A stretch of DNA of 64,000 nt from Streptomyces sp. NBC_00461 (GTDB lineage: Bacteria > Actinomycetota > Actinomycetes > Streptomycetales > Streptomycetaceae), in NCBI RefSeq assembly GCF_036013935.1, contig NZ_CP107902.1, positions 10,015,001-10,079,000 of the forward strand, read 5' to 3'. Below the pieces are notes generated by a model. It did not search any database and was not told the DNA's origin. It saw only the letters and a program-made list of their open reading frames with translations. Shown here one piece after another: positions 33,461 through 42,517 of this stretch. The position numbers and the translations under genes are program-made. How positions within the stretch are numbered: position 1 is the stretch's first letter; the number at the start of each line of letters is the position of its first letter.

Positions 33461-34078
33461 TCAGGCGGACTGCTCGGGACTCTGCTCGTCCTTTGCGGCC
33501 GACTCGGCGTCGTCCGGGGTCGTGTAGAAGACGGACCTGCCCTGTTTGGTGCGCTGGGCGTGGTTCTTGGCCACCAGTCCTTCGAGTGTGGTGCGCACGA
33601 CGGTGGCCTTGATGGCGCGCTCGGGGTGCTGCTCTGCGAGCGCGGTGGTGATCTCGGCGGCGGAACGTGGCTCGCTCTGGCTCGCCAGATGTTCGCCGAC
33701 CAGGTCGACGAGCGTGGGGGCAGATCGTCCGGCCGTGGTCTTGGCGGCGCTCTTCTCGGCAGTTCGCTTCTTGGCGGGGGCCGTGGACCTCCTGGCCTTG
33801 GTCTGCTTGCCCTCGCCCGATGCGCGCGCAGCCTTCTTGCGGGGGGCAGGCACCGTCGCGACGGCTTCGGGGGCGGCGGGCTCCGCCGGGATGCCCAGTG
33901 CCTGCTGGATGTTCAGCAGAATGCTGTGGTCGTGCTGAAGGGAGGCCAACTGCTCCTGCAGCGCCTCGATTTCAGCGTCGAGGCGTTCCTGCTCCTTGAG
34001 GTTGCGTTCAAGGTCGCCGGTGACCTGCGCGCTGTACTGCGAAGTCAATCCGGTGATCCCGGTAGCGTTTTCGGACAC
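33461..34078 (-). CDS. Coiled-coil/H1-like basic linker/winged-helix protein
   Basis: 205 residues from GTG 34078 (MSENATGITG), with GAAGAGG upstream; GTG 34087 adds three. Three parts are visible. An N-terminal coiled coil spans ~12-60 (LERNLKEQERLDAEIEALQE). A Lys/Ala/Pro-rich histone-H1-like linker follows (KKAARASGEGKQTKARRS, AKKRTAEKSAAK). A C-terminal winged helix spans ~130-195 (EPRSAAEITTALAEQHPERA then VYYTT-like FYTTP wing). This resembles nucleoid-associated proteins that oligomerise and bind DNA without much specificity. It was not recognised as a named family. Confidence 0.78.
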   Translation of the reverse strand: MSENATGITGLTSQYSAQVTGDLERNLKEQERLDAEIEALQEQLASLQHDHSILLNIQQALGIPAEPAAPEAVATVPAPRKKAARASGEGKQTKARRSTAPAKKRTAEKSAAKTTAGRSAPTLVDLVGEHLASQSEPRSAAEITTALAEQHPERAIKATVVRTTLEGLVAKNHAQRTKQGRSVFYTTPDDAESAAKDEQSPEQSA

Positions 34079-34289
34079 GATGCTCACACCTCTTCCTGGA
34101 TGCCGTGCTCGGTCGGCAACGAGCCCACGGCGTATGCGAAATCTAACGTGTGTGTGCTGTTCCGCATGCTGCCGTGCGAGAAGCAGACGTTGCTGCCGCA
34201 CATCTATGTCGTAGTGATGCTACGGAACACATGTCTCCAGGCCCCGAGCAATCCGTATGTTGGGGCTTCTGGGAATTATGTGAACAGGC

Positions 34290-34366
34290 GACGAGGGCTG
34301 GATTCGAACCTGAGTCTCCCCGGGACAAAAGCCGACCCGGTCTCCATTCACCCGGCCCGCCGCGTC
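34290..34366 (-). tRNA. Degenerate tRNA-like sequence
   Basis: The 77-base minus strand has a 7-bp acceptor-like stem (GACGCGG with CCTCGTC, six of seven paired), a perfect T-loop TTCGAAT, and a D-arm-like GGCC...GACC. The T stem has two mismatches and the anticodon stem is weak (GGGTC/GTCCC), with a loop reading GGCTTTT that lacks U33. No 3' CCA follows. It is more likely a decayed tRNA or an old integration scar than a working gene. Its 5' end overlaps the stop of the upstream Stealth gene. Confidence 0.35.
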
Positions 34367-36212
34367 ATCGCCCTTGGCCTTCGCGCTGCACACCCGCGTC
34401 ATGACGCTGCGCGCTCTCGGGTGTGGGCTGTCGCGGGAGCCGCGTCACGAACGGTGCGACCGGGCGTGGGGCGGGACGAGCCACCCCTTCGAAGCGACTC
34501 GGGAAAGGGAACTTGCGCTCCAGGAAGTCATGGATCGCGGCCTGGGCCGCCTCCCTGGCCGCGGGGGAGGTGTCCACGTCGTTGAGGCAGAAGAAGTCGA
34601 TGTCCTCCCCGGCCGCGAGACGAGCCAGGCGCCGACCCATGTCCGGCGTGCCCAACTGCACATAGCGGAAGCGGTAGTCGGCCGGGACGGCGCGCCCGGT
34701 CGCGATCGCCCAGTGGTGGTGGAGCGTGGACGCCGGAGCGACGTCGGAGGTGGAGCGGAAACGGGAATAGGCGGTCCGCTCCAGTTCCTCGATTCCGAGA
34801 CTCTCCATCTCCCGCATGACAGACAGCAGTTGGGGATGCGGGGTGTGCAGCGACTTGTGCGTGACGTGTCTGCCGTGGAAGCGCCTGATCACCTCACGGG
34901 CGTTCTTGCCCGCGGAGTTCGGCGCCGGCTCCAGTGGGTGCGGGGCGCCGAGGCCGAGTTTCAGCGGGGACAGGGGGATACGGGCGATGCCGTTGCCGTG
35001 GAAGAAGTGCTCGGCCCGGACGGGGCGGTTGACGAAGACGTCGTCGTTCACATAGAGATAGCGCTCCGACAGCCCCGGTATGTGATGCAGTCGGCTCTCT
35101 ATCGCGTGTGAGTTGAAGACGGGGAGCGCATCCGCCGGGAGTATGTCCTGGTGGTCGACCACCGTCAGGCCCGTCGCGTCACGGTTCAGCCATGCGGGGA
35201 CCTGGGAGTCGGTCACGAGGTAGACGTGCCGGACGAACCCGGCGTACATCTCGAGCGAACGCAGCGCGTATCTCAGTTCGTCGTGGCTGGTGTAGCGGGA
35301 GGCGCCGGTCTCGCGTGGGGCGATGCCGTCGTCCAGGAGCGCGTGGTAGGCACGGCGCTTCGCCACCATCGTCGGCTCGTCCCCGTCGACCCATGTGAAC
35401 ACGACGTCGACGGGGAAGCGCACCTCGTCGATGCCCGGCTCGGAGAAGACCGCGAACGTCGGCACGCTGCGACGGCGGGTCGCCACCGAGGCCGGCTGTT
35501 GCGCCGCCACGGGGAGCACCTCCGACACGGGGTTGCGGCGCGGGGCGACGAGCGCAGGAGCGAACACGTCCTCCAGCCGGCTGCCGGGCACCGTCAGCCA
35601 CGAGGGGTCCCGGTCCGGTGCCCCGCCCACGTCCCGACCGCGGCGCCAGAACTCGATGTCACACCCCGCCTCCAGGCCGCTGAGCACCTGCCCGGTGGGG
35701 CCGAGGCGCACCACACCGATACGCAGCACCGTCGCCCGTCCCAGCGCCCGCGGCAGCTTCCCGTCGGCCCACAGCACCGCGCCTGTCACGACCCCGTCCC
35801 GTCCGACGGCGCCGACGTACGCGGGGGTGCCGCCGAGGCGCTGCGCGGCCCGGGCGAGGACCGCAGCACGGTAGGCCTCCTCGACACCGAGCACCTGCCG
35901 GGACCCTCCGTGCCCGTGGTCGGCGGGGATGAGGAAGTAGGGGACGTCGTCCACTTCCAGCAGCGTGCACACCCGATCGAGGTCGGCTGCAGCGGCGTCC
36001 GCGACCGTGTAGTCGGCGACCACGGGACCGTACAGCCGTATCGGGCCACACATGACGCGGCGCAGCCCGGGGACGGCGGCCCGCAGGCGCCGCCTGGCCC
36101 GCGCCGTACGCAGCGTCCACAGGCGGGTCGACAGGATGAGCCGGAAGCGCCCCAGAAGGTCCCGGGCGGCCCGCGATCCCGCGGACGTCGCGAGGCGGTG
36201 GCGGAGGTCCAT
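34365..36212 (-). CDS. Stealth-family sugar-phosphate transferase, copy B
   Basis: 615 residues from ATG 36212. The four Stealth conserved regions are visible: CR1 VDVVFTWVDGDEP, CR2 ASRYTSHDELRYALRSLEMY with VTDSQVPAWL and YLYVNDDVFV, CR3 HKSLHTPHPQL, and CR4 DIDFFCLNDVD. Stealth proteins are hexose-1-phosphotransferases that make phosphate-linked capsule or wall polysaccharides. The N-terminal ~250 residues are a poorly conserved accessory domain shared with copy A. The C-terminal ~30 residues are Arg/Pro/Gln-rich. It lies 13 bases after copy A, so the two are co-transcribed. Confidence 0.92.
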   Translation of the reverse strand: MDLRHRLATSAGSRAARDLLGRFRLILSTRLWTLRTARARRRLRAAVPGLRRVMCGPIRLYGPVVADYTVADAAAADLDRVCTLLEVDDVPYFLIPADHGHGGSRQVLGVEEAYRAAVLARAAQRLGGTPAYVGAVGRDGVVTGAVLWADGKLPRALGRATVLRIGVVRLGPTGQVLSGLEAGCDIEFWRRGRDVGGAPDRDPSWLTVPGSRLEDVFAPALVAPRRNPVSEVLPVAAQQPASVATRRRSVPTFAVFSEPGIDEVRFPVDVVFTWVDGDEPTMVAKRRAYHALLDDGIAPRETGASRYTSHDELRYALRSLEMYAGFVRHVYLVTDSQVPAWLNRDATGLTVVDHQDILPADALPVFNSHAIESRLHHIPGLSERYLYVNDDVFVNRPVRAEHFFHGNGIARIPLSPLKLGLGAPHPLEPAPNSAGKNAREVIRRFHGRHVTHKSLHTPHPQLLSVMREMESLGIEELERTAYSRFRSTSDVAPASTLHHHWAIATGRAVPADYRFRYVQLGTPDMGRRLARLAAGEDIDFFCLNDVDTSPAAREAAQAAIHDFLERKFPFPSRFEGVARPAPRPVAPFVTRLPRQPTPESAQRHDAGVQREGQGR

Positions 36213-36225
36213 GCGCGCGGCCCCG

Positions 36226-37923
36226 TCAGTTCCGCTTCTCGAAGGGACTCGGGAACGGGAAGTAGTTCTCCAGGAACTCGCTCATCCCGACGCCGACCCG
36301 TTCCCGGTCCTCGGGCGGAACATCGACGTCGTTGAGGCAGAAGAAGTCGAAGCGGCGGCTGCGGCGCAGGTCGTCCAGGCGTGCTTCGGCGTCAGAGCGG
36401 CTGATGTTCACGTAGCGGAAGTTGAACCTGCCCGGCACGCCGCGGCCGGTCATCAGCGCGTACTGGTAGAGCAGCGGGGCCGTCATGGCGATGTCCTGCG
36501 GCGAGCGGAATCGGGACGCCGTCGTACGGCGGACGTCCTGCGGGAAGAGCTCCTCCAGCGCCTGCAACGTCCCGCGCTGCTGCGGCAGCGGGGTGTGCAT
36601 GAAGTTGTTCGTGGTCATCCGCCCGAACCGCTCCCACAGCAGCCGTCTCACGTTCTTGCCGGCGGAGTTGGTGGCCGTCTCCTCGGCGTGCGGCTTGCCG
36701 ACACCGATCTTCAGTGGGGACACCGGAATTCTCATGAGCCCACTGCCGTGGAAGAAGTGCTCGGCGGTGACCCGGCGACCGACGAACACGTCGTCGTTGA
36801 AGTACAGGTAGTGCTCCGACAGCCCCGGGATGTGGTGCAGCCGGGTCTCGATCGCGTGCGAGTTGAACACCGGCAGGACGCCCGGCGGGAAGATGTCGCG
36901 GTGGTCCACGACAGTGATCCCCGGGGCCTCGGCGTCGAGCCAGTGCGGCTTCTGGCCGTCGGTCACGAGATAGATGTGGCGGACGAAGTCGGCGTACATC
37001 GCCAACGAACGCAGCGAGTACCGCAGTTCGTCGTGGCTGGTGTAGCGGGAGGCGTTGGTCTCCTTGTCGAGGATCTCTGCGGTGCCCTGCTGCTGGTACC
37101 GGGCACGCTTGGCGCGCATCTCCGGCTCCTCGCCGTCCACCCAGGTGTAGACGACGTCGACGGGGAAGGTCACCTCGTTCACCGTCGGCATGGTGAAGGG
37201 GACGAAGGTCGGCAGCTCGCGGTCGCCGACCCGCACCACGGCAGGCTTCTGCTCGGACGCCGGAAGCACGTCCGTGATGCCGTTGTTCCGTGGCGCGACA
37301 AGGGACTCGGCGAAGATGTCCTCGGACGCCTGCGGCTGCACCCTGGCCAGCCGCCGCGGCCCGTCATCGGAGGCGAGCAGCTGCGCCCCGTCCTCCCAGA
37401 ACTCGACATCACAGGCAAGCTCCGGGCCGGCGAGCAACTGGCCGGCGGGGCCGAGGTGGTTCTCCCCGATCCGCAGCGCGGAAGCCGCGCGCAACGGCGT
37501 GGGCAGCACACCGTCCATGAACAGTGCGGGGTGCTGGAGCCGCCCACCGGGCAGCGGCCTGCCGATGAACACCGCCTTCCCCGCGTTCCGAGCTTCGAGT
37601 GCGGTGAGGAAACGCTCCCGGTCGACGGCGTTCACACCGACCGTGTGACGCGTACGCGAGGCCGGCAGCAAAAAGTGGGGGATACCCTCCTGCTCCAACG
37701 CGGCCACGACCAGGCCGAGATTGGCGGCAGCGGCGTCAGCCGCGCTGAACCGGCTCACGACCCGCCCGTACAACTGCTGACCGCGCACCGACACCGGGCG
37801 CAGCAGAGGATCGGCGACCGCGGCCCTGCGCCGCCGCCGCATCGTACGCAGCTGCCACGCCCCCTCCGCGGCCTTCCGCTTCACGCGTGGTCGCATCCGC
37901 CGGGCAAAGGAACGCACGGTCAC
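36226..37923 (-). CDS. Stealth-family sugar-phosphate transferase, copy A
   Basis: 565 residues from GTG 37923, with GAGGAG eight bases upstream. Conserved regions: CR1 VDVVYTWVDGEEP, CR2 ASRYTSHDELRYSLRSLAMY with VTDGQKPHWL and YLYFNDDVFV, CR3 NFMHTPLPQQ, and CR4 RFDFFCLNDVD. It has the same domain plan as the downstream copy, which points to tandem duplication with divergence. In CR3 the usual His-Lys/His pattern differs between the two copies (NNFMHT against HKSLHT), so their acceptors may differ. No other capsule genes are adjacent. Confidence 0.92.
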   Translation of the reverse strand: MTVRSFARRMRPRVKRKAAEGAWQLRTMRRRRRAAVADPLLRPVSVRGQQLYGRVVSRFSAADAAAANLGLVVAALEQEGIPHFLLPASRTRHTVGVNAVDRERFLTALEARNAGKAVFIGRPLPGGRLQHPALFMDGVLPTPLRAASALRIGENHLGPAGQLLAGPELACDVEFWEDGAQLLASDDGPRRLARVQPQASEDIFAESLVAPRNNGITDVLPASEQKPAVVRVGDRELPTFVPFTMPTVNEVTFPVDVVYTWVDGEEPEMRAKRARYQQQGTAEILDKETNASRYTSHDELRYSLRSLAMYADFVRHIYLVTDGQKPHWLDAEAPGITVVDHRDIFPPGVLPVFNSHAIETRLHHIPGLSEHYLYFNDDVFVGRRVTAEHFFHGSGLMRIPVSPLKIGVGKPHAEETATNSAGKNVRRLLWERFGRMTTNNFMHTPLPQQRGTLQALEELFPQDVRRTTASRFRSPQDIAMTAPLLYQYALMTGRGVPGRFNFRYVNISRSDAEARLDDLRRSRRFDFFCLNDVDVPPEDRERVGVGMSEFLENYFPFPSPFEKRN

Positions 37924-38049
37924 GTTCGCAGCTCCTCTTCATCAACCCTGCACGTACCTGCCTTAGCCAGACCGGCACTTGTGGCCAATGGTTGTAAGAG
38001 ATGTCGCTGAAAGTTAACGTGCCGCACAGCCGGGGCATGGCTTGGCCTG

Positions 38050-38340
38050 CTATGCCCGAGTGCGCGTCGCGGTGTCGTCGCTACGCGGTCGCAGAGGCCC
38101 CGCGGGCCCGCCCTTGAGGCGCAGCGCGGCCGGACCTCCGGGATCGTGCCCGGCGACGGCGAACCTGGTGTGGCCCAGGGAGCGCATCACCGCGACCACG
38201 TCATCGGCGACGGCCCGCTTGGAGTACCCGGCGTGATCCGCGGTGGGCGCCGGGCCGCCGACCCGGCCGTATCCGCGCAGGTCAGCACAGACCACCTGGA
38301 AACCGCACGCGACGAGGAGCGGGGCGCCAGGCGGATCGAC
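38050..38340 (-). pseudogene. Truncated epoxide hydrolase/haloalkane dehalogenase-like alpha/beta hydrolase
   Basis: A fragment of about 90 residues reads PLLVACGFQVVCADLRGYGR, then HAGYSKRAVADDVVAVMRSL, then the nucleophile elbow VAGHDPGG, and ends at AALRLK. This is the core of an alpha/beta hydrolase of the epoxide-hydrolase group with Asp nucleophile. The N-terminal third and everything after the elbow are missing. No start codon precedes the homologous part. It sits against the stop of the MpaB-type gene. Confidence 0.75.
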
Positions 38341-38365
38341 GTCGGTGAGGCATCGGTGTTCGCAC

Positions 38366-39256
38366 TCACCTCCGGGTGGACATCGTCGCCGGTCGTGACG
38401 GCGCCATCACCCAGCGCACCGCGGACGTGACGGCGAATCCCAGCGGTCTGACGCACCACTCGTCGACGACCGGCAGCCTGGGCAGGCCGAGCTCCCGGGC
38501 GGCCCAAGTGGGCAGCAGGGAGACGGCGTTGGCGGCCAGGACCCCGTAGGGAAGCCGAGCGGCCAGCGGGACGGGCGGATTCAGAAGCAGAAAGCGAGCG
38601 GCCTCCCGCGCCTGTGCGGTGGCCCGGAGCTCCGGACGGTAGGCGGCGAGCAGCCGAGCGAGTTCCGCGCGGTCGCGCGGCGGATCGAGCACGCCCAACT
38701 CGCCGGCAATACGAGCGGTGTCGGCGATGTATCCGTCGCAGCCTTCCTCGGACAGAGGATTCGTCCCGTAGCGCTGGTGCGCCCGGAGGAAGCTGTCGAT
38801 CTCGGCGGCGTGCACCCAGCCAAGCAGATGGGGATCGGCGGCGTGGTACTCGTCGCCGTCGACGGTGAGCCCGCGAATGCGTTCGTGCACCGACCGGACC
38901 TGCTCACACGCCTGCTCCGCGTGCGCGGCGGTGCCGAAGGTGGTCGTGGCCAGGAACGTGCTCGTACGGTGCAACCGACCCCAAGGATCTCCGCGATAAC
39001 CGGAGTGCGCCGCAACGGCAGCCATGGCCACCGGGTGCAGGGACTGCAGCAGCAAGGCGGACAGCCCACCGATGAACATCGAGGCATCCGCGTGCACTCG
39101 CCGGACGGGGCGTTCAGGCCCGAACCAACGCGGACCAGGGGTGCCATGGATGAGGGCGCGATTGCGCCGGCCGTCCGGACCGGCGACGCGGGCGAAAATG
39201 CCACGGCTCAATTGCTCTCGCAGTCCGGACCCGCCGGATGGAATGAGTCTCACCAC
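38366..39256 (-). CDS. MpaB/rubber-oxygenase-like protein (DUF2236)
   Basis: 296 residues from GTG 39256, with GGGAGGAGG eight bases upstream. The family core is visible: HADASMFIGGLSALLLQSLHP followed by AAHSGYRGDPWGRLHRTSTF, then GWVHAAEIDSFL. Members such as latex-clearing protein Lcp and MpaB are haem proteins that oxidise carbon-carbon bonds. Conserved histidines are candidates for haem ligation. The substrate here is unknown. Confidence 0.85.
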   Translation of the reverse strand: MVRLIPSGGSGLREQLSRGIFARVAGPDGRRNRALIHGTPGPRWFGPERPVRRVHADASMFIGGLSALLLQSLHPVAMAAVAAHSGYRGDPWGRLHRTSTFLATTTFGTAAHAEQACEQVRSVHERIRGLTVDGDEYHAADPHLLGWVHAAEIDSFLRAHQRYGTNPLSEEGCDGYIADTARIAGELGVLDPPRDRAELARLLAAYRPELRATAQAREAARFLLLNPPVPLAARLPYGVLAANAVSLLPTWAARELGLPRLPVVDEWCVRPLGFAVTSAVRWVMAPSRPATMSTRR

Positions 39257-39420
39257 CGTGCGGCCCTCCTCCCGGTCGACTGCGGCGGGGCACGACACCG
39301 GCCGTCGCCCTCCAGTGTCCCGTGGCGGTCGGAGCAGGTGAACGGGCCAGTCGGCCTGATCAAGGACGAGCGGGCCCCGCCGGCTCTGCGCCTGCGGGGC
39401 CCGCTCACCTGTCGCCACAC

Positions 39421-39591
39421 CTACCAGCGATACCAGCGGCCCTTACGACCGCCGTGCCCCGCGGGCCGGACCAGGAATCCCAGCAGCCACAGCACCAAAA
39501 CGATGACCGCGATCCACCATAGCGCCTTGAGCGCGAAACCGGCACCGAAAAGAACCAGGGCGAGCAACAGAACCAGAAGCAAGGGAATCAT
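39421..39591 (-). CDS. Small hydrophobic membrane protein
   Basis: 56 residues from ATG 39591, with GGAGGTG nine bases upstream. Two adjacent hydrophobic stretches (IPLLLVLLLALVLFGAGFAL and WWIAVIVLVLWLLGFLV) are followed by a basic Gly/Arg/Trp tail (GHGGRKGRWYRW). This kind of 55-residue hydrophobic protein is common in Streptomyces and often linked to stress responses. It is too short for the ORF search threshold but has a good ribosome site and a family-like layout. Confidence 0.75.
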   Translation of the reverse strand: MIPLLLVLLLALVLFGAGFALKALWWIAVIVLVLWLLGFLVRPAGHGGRKGRWYRW

Positions 39592-39716
39592 TCTTTATGC
39601 ACCTCCGCCGATTCAAGTGCCCCGGGTAAAGCGCCTCACGCACCGAATTCCCCTTGTTTGTTTCGGGCGCTTCCGGGAATTCGGATTTGTTTCCGCGGGC
39701 CCTCCAGTTCCTCGGG

Positions 39717-40274
39717 TCAGGACTTCGCGGCCCTGGCTGCGTCTTCCTCCGTCTCGGCCAGAGCCGTGGTCAGAGTGCCGCCGGCGTTCTCGAGGTGGGC
39801 TCGGACGAACCACTGGAACTGCTCCAGGTCCCGCAGGTGTTCGATGAGCAGGTCCTCCGTTGCCGGGTCGATCTCGCCGACGACCTTGATCGCCGCGCGG
39901 ACGTCCTCGATGAGGCCGGTGTAGACGACGTTCAGCGCACCGAGGTGGGCGATGGCGTCCTCGCGGCCGATGGAGTAGTCGTCCCAGGTCCGTTCACTGA
40001 CCAGGGCGCCGGGTGTGCCCTGGGCGACCCCACCGAGTGCGGCGATGCGTTCGGCGACGTCGTCGGCCATGTCACGGACCCTGTCGACCTGAGGGTCGAC
40101 CATCTGGTGCACGGCGATGAAGTGCGGCCCCACGACGTTCCAGTGCACATGCTTCAGCGTGAGGTGGAGGTCGTTGAGGGCGTGCAGTCGCAGGCGGAGG
40201 ACATCGATGAGCCGACCGGACGCCTCGCGCTCGATGCCCGGCACCGTGTACTCGGGGGTGAGGTTCTTCGCCAT
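39717..40274 (-). CDS. dps: Dps-family DNA-binding ferritin-like protein
   Basis: 185 residues from ATG 40274, with AAGGAG upstream (GTG 40280 possible). The ferroxidase site is visible as LKHVHWNVVGPHFIAVHQMVD with the downstream acidic residues, then DDVAERIAALGG. Dps dodecamers oxidise and store iron and protect DNA. The C-terminal tail (ETEEDAARAAKS) is short and mixed-charge rather than Lys-rich. Confidence 0.93.
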   Translation of the reverse strand: MAKNLTPEYTVPGIEREASGRLIDVLRLRLHALNDLHLTLKHVHWNVVGPHFIAVHQMVDPQVDRVRDMADDVAERIAALGGVAQGTPGALVSERTWDDYSIGREDAIAHLGALNVVYTGLIEDVRAAIKVVGEIDPATEDLLIEHLRDLEQFQWFVRAHLENAGGTLTTALAETEEDAARAAKS

Positions 40275-40461
40275 CACAGTCACTCCTTCTCCAGTGGATG
40301 GGGTAGGTGTTCCTGGTGCCCCACCTGCGCTCCGACAGACCTGTGAACTCGGTCTCCGGAGGCGGACACCGCCCCCAGGGCGTTGGGTGCGTGTGCTGGT
40401 CGCCCGGTGAACCGGTGGGTGGCAGGCTGCTGTGATCGGTGCGCTGAGACATGGAGTGCGA

Positions 40462-41433
40462 ATGGCGAAGCCCGTGACCGTATTCACGCTGGGCGGGACG
40501 ATCTCCGCCGCTCGGGGAGGCGCCGGGCGACTGACCGGTGCCCAGGTGCTGGCGGACCTGACCGTCGCCGCGGACGTCGACGTACGATTGCGGGACTTCC
40601 GGCGGCTCCCCAGCTCGGCACTGACCGTGGACGACCTCGCGGAACTCGCCGAGCTGATCGACGCGGCCGGAGTCCTTGGCTCAGGTGCAGTCGTCGTTCA
40701 GGGCACGGACACGATCGAGGAATCGGCCTTCCTCCTCGACCTGTTGTGCACGCATCGCGAGCCCCTCGTGGTCACCGGCGCCATGCGGCGCCCCGACTCA
40801 CCAGGGGCGGACGGTGCCGCGAACCTGGCCTCGGCCATCGCCGTGGCCGGCGATCCGAGGTTCCGTGACGCAGGTGCCGTCGTGGTGATGGCGGACGAGA
40901 TCCACGCCGCACGATACGTCCGCAAGGCACACACGACGTCGATCGCCACCTTCGCCTCGCCCGGCGCCGGACCGCTCGGAACCGTGGTGGAGGGCAGACC
41001 CCGCGTCCTGCTCCAGCCCCCGGCGCCCACTGTCCCCAGCCCTCTGCGCATCAACCGGGCGGTGCGGGTCGCCCTGGTCACGCTGTCGCTGGGCGATCAA
41101 GGAGAACTCATCGACGCCGTGGACGACCGTTTCGACGGGCTTGTCGTGGCGGCCTTCGGGGCGGGGCATGTGCCCGGGTGGCTGGTCCCGTCACTGGAGG
41201 ACCTCGCTACGCGCATGCCGGTGGTCCTCGCCTCCCGCGCCGGCGCCGGATCGATCCTGGGTACGACGTACCGAGGACCTGGATCGGAGTTCGACCTTCT
41301 CCGTCGAGGCCTCATCTCGGCCGGTGTCCTCGACGCACCGAAGGCACGGTTGCTCCTGCATGCGCTGCTGGCCGACGGGGCGGACCGCGCACTCATCGCA
41401 CTGACCTTTGCAGATCTGACCGGGGAACGCTGA
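40462..41433 (+). CDS. L-asparaginase
   Basis: 323 residues from ATG 40462, with GGAG six bases upstream. The first catalytic Thr region is VFTLGGTIS, and the second is VVQGTDTIEESAF with Thr-Asp. Typical TGAMR follows (VVTGAMRRPDSPGADG). There is no signal peptide, so it is cytoplasmic. It hydrolyses asparagine to aspartate and ammonia. It is divergent from dps. Confidence 0.9.
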   Translation: MAKPVTVFTLGGTISAARGGAGRLTGAQVLADLTVAADVDVRLRDFRRLPSSALTVDDLAELAELIDAAGVLGSGAVVVQGTDTIEESAFLLDLLCTHREPLVVTGAMRRPDSPGADGAANLASAIAVAGDPRFRDAGAVVVMADEIHAARYVRKAHTTSIATFASPGAGPLGTVVEGRPRVLLQPPAPTVPSPLRINRAVRVALVTLSLGDQGELIDAVDDRFDGLVVAAFGAGHVPGWLVPSLEDLATRMPVVLASRAGAGSILGTTYRGPGSEFDLLRRGLISAGVLDAPKARLLLHALLADGADRALIALTFADLTGER

Positions 41434-41475
41434 GGCCGCGGCCTTCATGGGGCTGTCTTTAGCGTCGAGTTGCGG

Positions 41476-42432
41476 CTACCGTCGGACGCCGGTGCTCTCA
41501 CTGGAGTGACGCTGCCGACTGCGCGCGGTGAGGTACTGGCGCCCCAGAAGTCGTACGGTCGCTGACACCTTGGGACGCGCACCGTGCGCCAGCAGCGCGC
41601 TCCCCTTGCGCTCTACGTCCTGCAGGCGCAGGCGTTGCACCGCGATCAGGGTGTCGAGGAATGGCTGAAGCTCGGGTTCGACGAGACGCGGCAGGCCGTC
41701 GCAGGAATCCAGCGCCGTGCCGGCGAGGCGCGCCTGGGCGGTGACCAGGCGGTCGACGGCCGGCAAGTGGTCGCCTGTGCCGTGCGCCAGGTCTTCGGTG
41801 CCGAGACCGAACCGGTCCAGTGCGTCACGGGGGATGCCGACCCGTCCCTCAGCGGCGTCCTCGGCCAGGTCCGCCAGGAAATCTGTGCGCTGCATCGCCT
41901 CGATCAAAGTCCGGCAGCCGTCCTGGAACTTCAACGCGTCCGCCTGGGACGGCGGTTCGAGCAGCGAAGCCGTGAGCATGAGGGCAGGCAACGAGTAACC
42001 GTCCACATACGCCTGGAAGTCGTTCTCCGTCTCGAAGCCGTTCCAGGCGACCTCAACCGACGCCCCGTCGAGGAAGTCCCGCACACGCGCCGCCATGAAC
42101 GGATGCCGACGCGCGGTGTCCGCAAGGGCCCTCAGCATGGGCTGCTCCACGCTGCCGCGACACTCGACAGCGGCCGTGACCGTCCGATCCCAGGAGCGGA
42201 GAGCCGCCAGCCGAGCGTCGCTCTCGCCTGTGTCGATGCGGTTGTCCGTCTCGTGCATGAAGGCGACAGCCGCCACGACGGAGGGGTGGAGCCGTGCGGG
42301 GAGCAGCAGCCGAACCGCAATGTACTCAGCCGCTGCGAACCGGCGAACCATCGTGCGTTGCGAGCTGTAGTCCCTGCGCAGAGAGGGATCACTGATTCCG
42401 CACTGGTCCAGGGCGGCGGGCCACCTGCTCAC
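41476..42432 (-). CDS. Squalene/phytoene synthase-family prenyl synthase
   Basis: 318 residues from GTG 42432, with GAGGAG upstream. The first Asp-rich motif is FMHETDNRIDTG and the second is MQRTDFLADLAEDAAEG (DxxxDxxxD). SRRDYSSQ-like LRRDYSSQ near residue 20 is the usual N-terminal substrate loop. It should condense two prenyl diphosphates (FPP or GGPP). No carotenoid or hopanoid genes are adjacent, so the product is unknown. Confidence 0.87.
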   Translation of the reverse strand: MSRWPAALDQCGISDPSLRRDYSSQRTMVRRFAAAEYIAVRLLLPARLHPSVVAAVAFMHETDNRIDTGESDARLAALRSWDRTVTAAVECRGSVEQPMLRALADTARRHPFMAARVRDFLDGASVEVAWNGFETENDFQAYVDGYSLPALMLTASLLEPPSQADALKFQDGCRTLIEAMQRTDFLADLAEDAAEGRVGIPRDALDRFGLGTEDLAHGTGDHLPAVDRLVTAQARLAGTALDSCDGLPRLVEPELQPFLDTLIAVQRLRLQDVERKGSALLAHGARPKVSATVRLLGRQYLTARSRQRHSSESTGVRR

Positions 42433-42517
42433 GCGTCTCCTCGCTACGGGAACTGTCCGATGATCACGCAGACGTCAGCGTATCGGCACGGCGTCGGCCG
42501 GAAGGCAGCCCGTGGCT

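Noticed and set aside
41476..42432. Start of a carotenoid or hopanoid cluster
   Set aside because: A lone prenyl synthase without desaturase, cyclase or HpnC/D/E partners nearby.
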